Source: NCEH01 sp043195125
GTDB lineage: Bacteria; Pseudomonadota; Alphaproteobacteria; Rhizobiales; Xanthobacteraceae
Assembly: GCF_043195125.1 (NCBI RefSeq)
Contig: NZ_JBAFWR010000013.1
DNA length: 64,000 nucleotides
Reading direction: 5' to 3' (one strand)
Below are positions 16,842-24,682 of the stretch, piece after piece (the stretch's first letter is position 1; each line of letters starts with the position of its first letter). The translations under genes were made by a program, and so were the position numbers. Under the pieces are notes generated by a model that worked only from the letters and a program-made list of their open reading frames with translations, did no database searches and was not told the DNA's origin.

Positions 16842-17716
16842 GCGGGGCTCCGATAGGCCGGAAAATAGCCCTGCGTGCCACTCTTTCCGGAGCACAGTTC
16901 GGCATAGGCCTGATGGTCGTTCACGATCCGTATCATGTGGACCGGTTCCATGCGGTTCGCCCATCGTGACTTGAAAACGCGCAATCCAATGCCACCGCCA
17001 TCGGGCATCCCGCCCGTGAACAGTTTCAAATTGTGCGTGCGCACGTGGTTCTGCAGCGCGTGCATCAGCAGATAGCTGGCGTTCCACTGCAGGCCGTCGC
17101 TACTCGGTACGATATGCAGGATTTGCAGCATGTCGGCGAAAACTACGCCGCAGGCCATGGCACCGATGCGCTCGCCGGATCTGACGCGGAAGAATACGCT
17201 CTGGTCCAGGGCCGCGATGGCCGCGAAATGGCTTAGATCCATGTCGAACAGGCCTCCGCCGAGGCCGCGCCGCTCTTTGAGAGCGGCATAAAGGGCGACG
17301 ATGGCGAGGCGTTCGGCGGGGTCGACCACCAGCTCAAAACATGCGGTGCGGGCGCACCCGTCGAGCCGCGCCTGCGCCCGCCGACTCAACGGCGGCTCAG
17401 GCAAAGCGGGATCATAGACGAAATGATGCTTCAGGAGCGTGGCGTCGCAACCGCTTGGACGATAGCCGGGTTGGCAGAGGATGGTCAGGGTAACGAGATG
17501 GCGGAAATCATGATGCAGCGCCTCGATCTCGCTTTGTCCTCCGATCCAAAGATAGGGCCAGGGCGAGATGCCGTCGCTGAGCCCGGTGCCGGGGATGGCG
17601 CGCCGCAGGATGACCAAGCGGCCGCTGGCATGGGCTTCCGCGGCGCCGACGTGGGCGAGTCCGGCTGCATAGGGCAAGGTATTGAACGGACATTTGTTTT
17701 CAGGGAAGGCAAGCAC
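16838..17716 (-). CDS. GNAT/FemAB-like acyltransferase fold protein
   Basis: 292 residues with a C-terminal acyl-CoA N-acyltransferase domain: VFFRVRSGERIGAMACGVVF, NASYLLMHALQNH, and the FemAB/BioF2-like ending FTGGMPDGGGIGLRVFKSRW. Proteins of this type often modify amino sugars or peptidoglycan and sit in polysaccharide clusters, which fits the coupled glycosyltransferase-like gene. The start is a GTG at 17716 with a weak ribosome binding site (ccgga), so it could be slightly off. This two-gene cassette looks like an accessory insertion between sdh and ompW. Confidence 0.65.
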   Translation of the reverse strand: MLAFPENKCPFNTLPYAAGLAHVGAAEAHASGRLVILRRAIPGTGLSDGISPWPYLWIGGQSEIEALHHDFRHLVTLTILCQPGYRPSGCDATLLKHHFVYDPALPEPPLSRRAQARLDGCARTACFELVVDPAERLAIVALYAALKERRGLGGGLFDMDLSHFAAIAALDQSVFFRVRSGERIGAMACGVVFADMLQILHIVPSSDGLQWNASYLLMHALQNHVRTHNLKLFTGGMPDGGGIGLRVFKSRWANRMEPVHMIRIVNDHQAYAELCSGKSGTQGYFPAYRSPA

Positions 17717-17830
17717 GGTCCGGAGCGCTTCTTGTTCTTATTCAAATGTGGATCTTAGCCACAACAAGCGCGCGGTCCATCGCTTCCAGCACGGGACGCG
17801 TGCGGCATCTCAGCACCGCAACCGCAAATA

Positions 17831-17860
17831 AAAAAGCGCGGGACGAATCCCGCGCTCAGG
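17831..17860 (-). terminator. Intrinsic terminator after ompW
   Basis: A 9-bp stem (agcgcggga at 17835-17843 with tcccgcgct at 17848-17856) on a CGAA loop. On the minus strand it is followed by TTTTTTATTT. It lies 50 bp past the ompW stop. Confidence 0.85.
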
Positions 17861-17908
17861 TTCCTGGCTGTACGCCCCGACCGACGGACGCGGCCGGCGG
17901 CGCGGTCG

Positions 17909-18592
17909 TCAGAAGCGGTAGGTCACGCCCGCGCCGATCAGCCAGGGATTAAGATTGGCGGTGCCGGCCAGCGGCAGGGCGCCGGGAGCGGTGGTGACCG
18001 TGAAGTCAGGCTCCAGGAAGAGCTTCTTCACGTCGATGTTCACGCCCCAATGCTTGTCGATCATATAGTCGAAGCCGGCCTGGAGGGCCCAGCCGAGCGT
18101 GTTCTTCACGTCCACCGAGTACACGTCCTTGGCGTCCTGATTGAAGAACATGGTGTAGTTGATGCCCGCGCCCACATAGGGCTTGAAGGGGCCGAAGTCG
18201 GTGAAGTGGTATTGCAGCATCAGGGTCGGGGGCAGGAGCCACACGCGGCCCACATTGGTGCCGGCCAGAGAGCCCTGACCATAGATATTATGCGGGGTCA
18301 CGCCGAGGACCAGTTCCGCAGCGATGTTCTTCGTGAAGAAATAGCTGATGTCCAGTTCCGGCACGACCGAGTTGGAATAGGACAAATCGGAGAAGGGAAC
18401 GTTGTTCACGTGGCCGCTGTCATTCGGCAGCACGGCGAGCGCCCGCAGGCGGATCATCCACGGGCTCTGCTCGACCACCGGAGCCACCGGCGCCTTCACC
18501 GGCGTATAAAGGTCCGCCGCATTGGCGCCCGTGGTGACGACCAGAGCCGCCAGACCTGCAAGGGCCGCCCGGCCCCAATTTCCCATGCCCAT
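17909..18592 (-). CDS. ompW: OmpW family outer membrane protein
   Basis: 227-residue eight-stranded outer-membrane beta-barrel. It has a signal peptide ending ANA/ADLY and the OmpW features IRLRALAVLPNDSG, PELDISYFFTKNIAAELVL and FGPFKPYVGAGINYTMFF. The barrel ends in the terminal Phe of GAGVTYRF. OmpW proteins form a narrow hydrophobic channel for small apolar compounds. The ATG at 18592 (aggggc upstream) is chosen; a second ATG is two codons later. It is a single gene with its own terminator. Confidence 0.93.
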   Translation of the reverse strand: MGMGNWGRAALAGLAALVVTTGANAADLYTPVKAPVAPVVEQSPWMIRLRALAVLPNDSGHVNNVPFSDLSYSNSVVPELDISYFFTKNIAAELVLGVTPHNIYGQGSLAGTNVGRVWLLPPTLMLQYHFTDFGPFKPYVGAGINYTMFFNQDAKDVYSVDVKNTLGWALQAGFDYMIDKHWGVNIDVKKLFLEPDFTVTTAPGALPLAGTANLNPWLIGAGVTYRF

Positions 18593-18897
18593 TTGAAAAG
18601 CCCCTGTTAAGAATCCGTAGGGGCAAAGTTGACCCGCAAAGCCGAGGCGGATTTGAGCGAAATCAAAAACGCGTGTCCATGGCCGGCGCTGCCGCATTGC
18701 CGTGACTTTTTGGCAACATTTTGAACGGTACTAACGTAGCGCATCGCGCGGTCGTGTGCTGCCCTTCACCGACAAAATCATCACGATGCCTGGAGCCTTG
18801 ACGCCCTTCGGTGTCTAAGAGAGCGGGGCACGGCACGAGGTGAGGCCGCATCACGCGCCGGGGGAACCGGATCGCGCGTGCGGCAGGGAATGAATGC
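18593..18897. other. Intergenic region between ompW and the esterase gene
   Basis: The 305 bp divergent gap contains the promoters of ompW and of the LpqC-like gene. I see a locally AT-rich segment around 18700-18740 but no convincing operator, RNA structure or open reading frame. Confidence 0.4.
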
Positions 18898-20040
18898 ATG
18901 CGGTGTGGTTGCGCGGCGCGGTGGCCGCTTTTGAGCTTCGGTCGGGTCTCGGATCGGTTTTGGAGTCGGTTGCTGGGGCTAGTGCTGCTGGTGCTGTCCG
19001 GCTTGCCCGCCCTGGCGCAGAACGCCGTGCGCGAACGCAGCATGCAGGTGGGCGAGGAGAAGCGCACCTATCTGTTGTCGCAGCCCGTGGGCGTCACGGG
19101 GCCGCGCCCCACCATCATCGCCCTGCACGGGGCGGCCCAGACCTCCCAGAGCTTCAAGGGCTATTTCGGGCTGGAGCCCACCGCCACGCGGGAAGGGCTG
19201 GTGGTGGCCTATCCGCAGGGCATCGGGCGCGTGTGGGATGATTCGCGCCCGGCGGCCATGCGCCTGAAGGCGGCGCTGCGGCCGGGCGAGGACGTGCCGT
19301 TTCTGCTGGCGCTGGCGCAGTCCCTGGTGGCGGAAGGCATCGCCGATCCCAACCGCATCTATCTGGTCGGCATCTCCAACGGCGGCTTCATGGTGGAACG
19401 CATGGCCTGCGAGCATGCGGAAACCTTCGCCGCCTATGCCGTCATCATGGCCACGGCGCCCGCCAATGTGCGCGAAAGCTGCCGGCCGGCGCGCGCCGTG
19501 CCCATCATGTTCATCCACGGCACGGCCGATCCGGTGATCTCCTGGGACGGCTTCTGGACCCCGCTCGGCGCGACCCTTTCCGCGCCGGACAGCGCGGAAC
19601 TGTTCGCCAAGGCCAATGGCTGCGGCGGCACGCAGGTGACGCAGCTGCCGGATCTCGCGCCGTTCGACGGCACCCGCATCTCAGTGCGCCGCTGGGAGGG
19701 CTGCCGTGATAATGCGGAGGTGGCGCTTTTTCGGGTGGAGCGCGGCGGACACCAGCCGCCGGCCCGGGTGGAGACCACCGGCGAACTGGCGCAGCCGTTC
19801 CTCGGCCTGCGCAGCCAGGACATGGATTCGGGCGAGGAGATCTGGGCCTTCTTCTCCCGCTTCACCCTGGCCCCGCCTCCTGTGGCGGGCGCGCCCTTCG
19901 GGGCGGGCCTCTCCTTCGCGCCTGGCGGCCAGGGCACGCATCCCGCACCCTCTGCGGCCGGCGGCCGGCTCGACGTGCCGCTGCCGATGCCATCTCCGGT
20001 GAAGAATTCCGCCGCCGCAAAGCCGGCCGGCGCGCAATAG
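18898..20040 (+). CDS. LpqC/PHB depolymerase-family secreted esterase
   Basis: 380-residue alpha/beta hydrolase of the extracellular PHB depolymerase/LpqC family. A signal peptide or membrane anchor spans about residues 22-40, ending PALA/QNA. The nucleophile elbow is GISNGGFM (Ser160). The Asp is in FIHGTADPVIS and the His in VERGGHQPP. LpqC-type enzymes cleave polyhydroxybutyrate or feruloyl and acetyl esters; the true substrate is unknown. The C-terminal 50 residues are Pro/Gly/Ala-rich and low complexity. A terminator follows at 20057-20082. Confidence 0.85.
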   Translation: MRCGCAARWPLLSFGRVSDRFWSRLLGLVLLVLSGLPALAQNAVRERSMQVGEEKRTYLLSQPVGVTGPRPTIIALHGAAQTSQSFKGYFGLEPTATREGLVVAYPQGIGRVWDDSRPAAMRLKAALRPGEDVPFLLALAQSLVAEGIADPNRIYLVGISNGGFMVERMACEHAETFAAYAVIMATAPANVRESCRPARAVPIMFIHGTADPVISWDGFWTPLGATLSAPDSAELFAKANGCGGTQVTQLPDLAPFDGTRISVRRWEGCRDNAEVALFRVERGGHQPPARVETTGELAQPFLGLRSQDMDSGEEIWAFFSRFTLAPPPVAGAPFGAGLSFAPGGQGTHPAPSAAGGRLDVPLPMPSPVKNSAAAKPAGAQ

Positions 20041-20056
20041 CCAGCCTTCACATGCA

Positions 20057-20082
20057 AAAGGCCGGCGCACGGGCCGGCCTTT
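20057..20082 (+). terminator. Intrinsic terminator after the esterase gene
   Basis: A 10-bp stem (aaaggccggc with gccggccttt), 6-nt loop, and short T run, 17 bp past the esterase stop and before the convergent oxlT gene. Confidence 0.75.
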
Positions 20083-20146
20083 CGAATCGGTGACCGGCTG
20101 GCCGGCCAGAAAGAGACAGGGACCGGCCTGCCGGTCCCCGATTGTG

Positions 20147-21454
20147 TCAGGGCGCGGTGCGCTCGGTGGTGAAGGCCTTGGGCGCCGAGTCCACCTGGGT
20201 CGCGGTGCGGGCGAAGATGCGTGCGCGCCAGGGCTTCAGGATGAACATGGCGAGGAAGGCGGCCGTCAGGTTCAGCCCGACCGAGATCGCGAACACCATC
20301 GACCAGCCGTAGGCGGCCGCGACGATGGAAGCGATCGGCACCATCAGCGCCGCAGTGCCCTTCGCGGTGTAGAGCATGCCGGCGTTGGTGGAGGCGAACT
20401 TGGAGCCGAACGTGTCGCCGCAGGTGGCGGGGAACAGCGAGTAGATCTCGCCGAACACGCCGAAGAACAAGGCCGAGAAGATCACGAACACATAGGGATT
20501 GTGGCCGTTATAGACCAGCATCAGCAGCGAGCCGGCGGCGATGGTGAAGGCGATGAACATGGTGTTCTCGCGGCCGATGCGGTCCGACACCCAGCCGAAG
20601 AACGGGCGACCGAAGCCGTCCAGGATGCGGTCGAGCGAGATGGCGAAGGTCAGCGCCGCCATGGTGACGCCGAACAGGCTCACCGGCACGTCGGCGACCT
20701 TGAAGTCGTGGGCGATGGGGCCGATCTGCGCCGCCGCCATCAGGCCGCCGGCCGCGACCATCACGAACATTGCGTAGAGCAGCCAGAAGATCGGGCGCCC
20801 CAGGGTCTGGCGGGGGGTGTATTCCACCGCGCTCTGAACCACGCGGCTCTTCTTGGGGGCGGGGCCCATGGAGCCGTGGGGATGGCGCAGCAGCAGCGAC
20901 AGCACCAGCACGATGGCGCCCTGGCCGATGCCGAAATAGAAGAAGGCAGCCTGGTAGCCCTGAACCTGGATCATGTGGGCGATGGGCATGACGGTGAGGG
21001 CAGCGCCCGCGCCGAAGCCGGCGGCGGTGATGCCGGCCGCAAGACCGCGATTGTGGGGGAACCACTTCAGCGCATTGCCGACGCAGGTACCGTAGACCGA
21101 GCCGGCGCCGATGCCGGCCATGACCGCGCCCGTATAGAGCATGGCGAGGGAGGTGGCGTAGGAGTTCATCACCCAGGCGCCGGCGATCATGATGCCGCCG
21201 AAGGCCACCACGAGGCGCGGGCCGTAGCGATCGACGAACCAGGCCTCGACCGGCACCAGCCAGGTTTCGGTCAGCACGAAGATGGTGAAGGCGGTCTGGA
21301 TGGCGGCACGGCCCCAATGGTGCTCGGCCTCGATCGGATCGACGAACAGCGTCCACCCGTATTGGAGATTGGCGATCATCGCCATGCAGATCACGCCGAA
21401 AGCGAGCTGGAACCAGCGCTGCGTCGCGACTTTGGACTGTTCGGCTTCAACCAT
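20147..21454 (-). CDS. oxlT: MFS oxalate/formate antiporter
   Basis: 435-residue, 12-helix major facilitator that exchanges oxalate for formate. The family hallmarks are IANLQYGWTLFVDPI in helix 1, then WLVPVEAWFVDRYGPR and IAGAWVMNSYA, and FSALFFGVFGEIYSLFPATC in the second half. The oxalate-degrading frc and oxc genes are not in the window. On the minus strand the gene ends at a hairpin near 20118-20139 (gggaccgg/ccggtccc). The 746-bp region upstream is otherwise gene-free. Confidence 0.9.
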   Translation of the reverse strand: MVEAEQSKVATQRWFQLAFGVICMAMIANLQYGWTLFVDPIEAEHHWGRAAIQTAFTIFVLTETWLVPVEAWFVDRYGPRLVVAFGGIMIAGAWVMNSYATSLAMLYTGAVMAGIGAGSVYGTCVGNALKWFPHNRGLAAGITAAGFGAGAALTVMPIAHMIQVQGYQAAFFYFGIGQGAIVLVLSLLLRHPHGSMGPAPKKSRVVQSAVEYTPRQTLGRPIFWLLYAMFVMVAAGGLMAAAQIGPIAHDFKVADVPVSLFGVTMAALTFAISLDRILDGFGRPFFGWVSDRIGRENTMFIAFTIAAGSLLMLVYNGHNPYVFVIFSALFFGVFGEIYSLFPATCGDTFGSKFASTNAGMLYTAKGTAALMVPIASIVAAAYGWSMVFAISVGLNLTAAFLAMFILKPWRARIFARTATQVDSAPKAFTTERTAP

Positions 21455-22200
21455 GGCTATCCTCGTTCGTTTCCTCTTGGGCGGCCATTCTGGGTGGCCT
21501 TAGGGACCCGTCCGCCCGCACTCTGGGGTTTGGAATTACCCGCGCGGTGCGCGGTCATCGCTTGATCCTGTCCGACGCGAGGCCCCGGCGAATTCGGGCT
21601 TCCAGCGCCATCGGTATTTGGCATGCCAGATACGCAGAAGCCGGAGCACAGCAGACGATGCGCCGTCTTGCAAGTCGTGCCGTTACGAAATGTGCATTGA
21701 GATCAAAGGTTTACCTAAGGTCCGCACGTAACGGCATGCCGTAGGGGCTGCCGTTGGGACAGAGATGCTGCCGAACCTTTCGCAAAGCAGCATTTTCGGT
21801 CGCCCCCGGTGGCCGAGTGCCGCGTTCGCGGCCCGACGTGGGCGCGGAATTGCCCTAAGGGTAAAGCAAAAATGAAGACAGCTCTGGAGCTTATCCTTCC
21901 CATGAGGGAATGTAGGCCCGGTGCGCCGGTTTAGCTGCGCTGCACGCGTGCACGTGGTGCATTGCAACCTGTTCCCTTGAGGGAGCTGAGGCGGGGCAAT
22001 GCAGGACACAATTGCGCGATGGGCGGCATTGCGCCGCAGGAAATTGGGGGCGGACGAACGAAGCAAGCCGGCGGCGCGCGCCCGCCAGCGCCCGTCTCGC
22101 TGGCGGGCGTCTCGCCGACCGGCATTCCCGGGCGGGCTGCGGGAGGCTTCCGATTCCTGTGGCTGGCGCGCGTGGGCCGGCGGGACCGACCGGCGTCGGG
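21455..22200. other. 746-bp region without a convincing gene
   Basis: Lies upstream of oxlT and downstream of the mesaconyl-CoA hydratase gene. It contains two perfect 12-bp palindromes, ACGGCATGCCGT at 21731-21742 and TGCACGCGTGCA at 21941-21952. A long hairpin with arms cgcccgccagcg and cgctggcgggcg lies near 22079-22110. A basic 71-codon frame from 21999 has a plausible ribosome binding site but no recognisable domain; a longer minus-strand frame (21683-22222) is not convincing either. No RNA gene was recognised. Confidence 0.45.
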
Positions 22201-23250
22201 CTACCGGGGAATGAGCACCCAATAGTCCAGGTCGAGGATGACGCTCGGGTCGTAATCCTCGCCGTCCTTCAGCGGGAAGTCGGTGCAGGGATAGTCCTTG
22301 GTGGCGATGGTGCGCACGCGCAGCGCGCCCACGTCGTCGCGCCCGGAGACTTCCGCCGTGTCGAGAATCTCGCTCCAGGCGAACACGGTCAGGCCCGCGA
22401 ACAAAGGCGAGACATGGCGCCCGCCGTTGATGGCGGCCACATGGAATGCGTTTGCGAGGCCGTTGAAGGACAGGGCGCGGGCGATCGAGATCACGTGCCC
22501 GCCATAGATCAGGCGGCGGCCGAAGCGGCCCTGGCCCTCGGTGAACTGGTTGAAATGCACCTTCGCCGTGTTCTGGTAGAGGCGGGTCGCGATCATGTGC
22601 TCGGCCTCCTCCACCGTGGAGCCGTCCACATGGTCGATGCGCTCGCCGATCTCATAGTCGGAGAAGCGGTAGGGTGAGCCGGAAAGGTCGTCGCGCCAGC
22701 CTTCCAGATCCAGCGGCGGCACGGCATCGCCCAGCGCGTCGGGGGCGAGAGCGGCGGGCAGCACGGGAATCAGCGTTTCCTGCGCCTGGGCGCGGGGGTC
22801 GCGCTTGCGCACCATCACCCAGCGCACATAGTCCAGCACCTCGACGCCGTCCTGGTTGAAGCCGGTGGAGCGCACATAGACCACGCCGCTCTGCCCGTTG
22901 GAATTTTCCCGCAGGCCGATCACCTCGGAGACCGCGTGCAGGGTGTCGCCGGGATAGACCGGGGCCAGGAACCGCCCGCCCGCATAGCCGAGGTTCGCCA
23001 CCGCGTTCAGCGAGATGTCGGGCACGGTCTTTCCGAACACGATGTGGAACACCAGCAAATCGTCCACCGGCGCGCGGGGATAGCCGAGGCCCTGGGCGAA
23101 GCTGTCGCCCGATTGCACGGCGAAGCGCGAACCGTAGAGGGCGCTATAGAGGCTGACATCGCCCACCGTCACCGTCCGCGGCGTCGCGTGGCGGATGATC
23201 TGGCCGATGGAAAAGTCCTCGAAGAAATTGCCCGAATTGGTCTTGGACAT
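22201..23250 (-). CDS. mch: Mesaconyl-CoA hydratase (beta-methylmalyl-CoA dehydratase), ethylmalonyl-CoA pathway
   Basis: 349 residues with two MaoC-like hot-dog domains. The N terminus (KTNSGNFFEDFSIGQIIRHA, then PRTVTVGDVSLYSALYGSRF) and GKTVPDISLNAVANLGYAGG match the mesaconyl-CoA hydratases of Rhodobacter and Methylorubrum (also called mcd or meaC). The second hot-dog domain has HFNQFTEGQGRFGRRLIYGG. It converts mesaconyl-CoA to beta-methylmalyl-CoA, which Mcl1 then cleaves to glyoxylate and propionyl-CoA. The ATG at 23250 is chosen; an upstream in-frame frame to 23463 lacks family similarity. It is a single gene divergent from the CDF transporter. Confidence 0.92.
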   Translation of the reverse strand: MSKTNSGNFFEDFSIGQIIRHATPRTVTVGDVSLYSALYGSRFAVQSGDSFAQGLGYPRAPVDDLLVFHIVFGKTVPDISLNAVANLGYAGGRFLAPVYPGDTLHAVSEVIGLRENSNGQSGVVYVRSTGFNQDGVEVLDYVRWVMVRKRDPRAQAQETLIPVLPAALAPDALGDAVPPLDLEGWRDDLSGSPYRFSDYEIGERIDHVDGSTVEEAEHMIATRLYQNTAKVHFNQFTEGQGRFGRRLIYGGHVISIARALSFNGLANAFHVAAINGGRHVSPLFAGLTVFAWSEILDTAEVSGRDDVGALRVRTIATKDYPCTDFPLKDGEDYDPSVILDLDYWVLIPR

Positions 23251-23422
23251 GGAGCCCCCTGCGAACAGCGCCCTATGTTGCCCAGCGCGGGTTTGCAGCG
23301 CAACGGTTCCGGCGGTTTTCCAGCGGTGATTTCTGGCTGCGTCCCGTGTCGCGCGGTGTTGGCGCTTGACGCCGCGCGATTGCGCGGTCCTCATGCGCGC
23401 AGGCAAGCGAAGGGGGCGTTGC

Positions 23423-24343
23423 GTGTCGGGATCCAGCAGCCAGAATTTATCGTTCCAGGCCATGATTTTCGTGGCCTGCCTGTTTCCCTTCTACGTGCTC
23501 GCCGCGACGATGACCAATTCGGCGGCGGTGCTCACGGACCTGCTGGCTACCTCCTTCGATCTCACCTCGCTCACCGCGTGCTGGCTGGTGCTGCGCATCG
23601 CGCACAAGGGCAGCGCGGGGCGCTATGCCTACGGCCTCGGCAAGCTGGAAAACCTCGCCGAGCTGATGATCGCGGTGCTCCAGGTGGTGCTGGTGATCAT
23701 CGCCAGCTCGCGCGCCATCATGGGCGTGCTGCATCCCGAGCCGGTGAGCGGCGCCGGGCTGGGCCTCGCCGTCACCTTCGTGGCGGTCGTGGGCAACGGC
23801 TATCTCAATCGTAAGGCAGTGCGGCAGGCGCGGGAGACCAAGTCTCCGGTGCTGGCGGCCCAGGCGCGCGTGCATCTGGTCTCGGCCTGTTCCAGCGGCT
23901 CGGTTTTCATCGTCACGGTGATCACGTCGGCTTTCGACGAAATCGCCTGGGTGGCCTATCTGGACCCGGCGGCGTCATTCGTCGTCATCGCCTTCATGGT
24001 CTACAACATCTTCGAGATGCTCACGAACTCCCTTGGTTCGCTGCTCGACCAGGCGATCGGCGAGGCTGGGCAGCTGCGCATCCTGAAGGCGCTCACCGCC
24101 CATTTCGACGATTTCGAGGAATTGGGCGACATCCGCACCCGGTCGCACGGCGGCAAGATGATGGTGGAGCTGCATCTCGGCTTCGACCCCACATGGACGG
24201 TGGCGCAGGCCCGCGATGCGGTGGCCGAGCTGTCTTCCTCGGTGAAGGCGGAATTCGCCAAGGCGGGCGACGACGTGGATGTCGCCATCGTGCTGCTGCC
24301 GCCCACCGCCCGCACCTTCTCCAGCGCTATGGCCCAGGCCTGA
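23423..24343 (+). CDS. Cation diffusion facilitator family protein with altered metal ligands
   Basis: 306 residues with about five or six transmembrane helices and a C-terminal cytoplasmic domain, as in FieF/YiiP-type metal efflux proteins. The family frame is set by YAYGLGKLENLAE (FieF has SFGHGKAE). Counting from that motif by eye, FieF Asp49 corresponds to Asp46, but the partner Asp45 is Ala42, the site-B Asp/His/His are Ala65, Tyr68 and Leu72, and the helix-5 H-x3-D motif reads HLVSA. Several metal ligands are therefore missing. The start is GTG at 23423, 6 nt after gaaggggg. Confidence 0.8.
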   Translation: MSGSSSQNLSFQAMIFVACLFPFYVLAATMTNSAAVLTDLLATSFDLTSLTACWLVLRIAHKGSAGRYAYGLGKLENLAELMIAVLQVVLVIIASSRAIMGVLHPEPVSGAGLGLAVTFVAVVGNGYLNRKAVRQARETKSPVLAAQARVHLVSACSSGSVFIVTVITSAFDEIAWVAYLDPAASFVVIAFMVYNIFEMLTNSLGSLLDQAIGEAGQLRILKALTAHFDDFEELGDIRTRSHGGKMMVELHLGFDPTWTVAQARDAVAELSSSVKAEFAKAGDDVDVAIVLLPPTARTFSSAMAQA

Positions 24344-24682
24344 GCCTCTCCGGCGCGCCGACTTTCCCGCTCTGGCGCGTCTCCTCCGCTGCCGGCGCTG
24401 CGCCGGTGGCGCTCGCCGTTCCCGGCTGCTCGCCCAGGTGTCCACCGGCCAAGTTTCCGGTGGCGCGCGGGTACCCTACGACCTTGAATTGAACCTCAGA
24501 ACTTCTACACCGTTGCAGGCTTGATCAGTAGACCGAGACTATAGTTGCCCCAGAGAAAGACGTGATTTCAGACGTTGTTCTTTCGTGCAGCAGCGATCCG
24601 TTATTGACTTTTGACACCGGATCAGCACAAAAATGCCTCACAATTCTACCTCCCTTTTGGGCGCGGTTGGAGCGAGGCGGGA
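24344..24682. other. 339-bp promoter region of the subtilase pair
   Basis: The first 150 bp are GC-rich; the remainder is AT-rich. Two TTGAC hexamers (TTGACT near 24605 and TTGACA near 24611) lie about 70 bp before the subtilase start and could be -35 elements. No gene was found. Confidence 0.4.

Noticed and set aside
20090..21565. Plus-strand frame of 491 codons opposite oxlT
   Set aside because: Shadow; His/Gln/Glu-rich and without domain.
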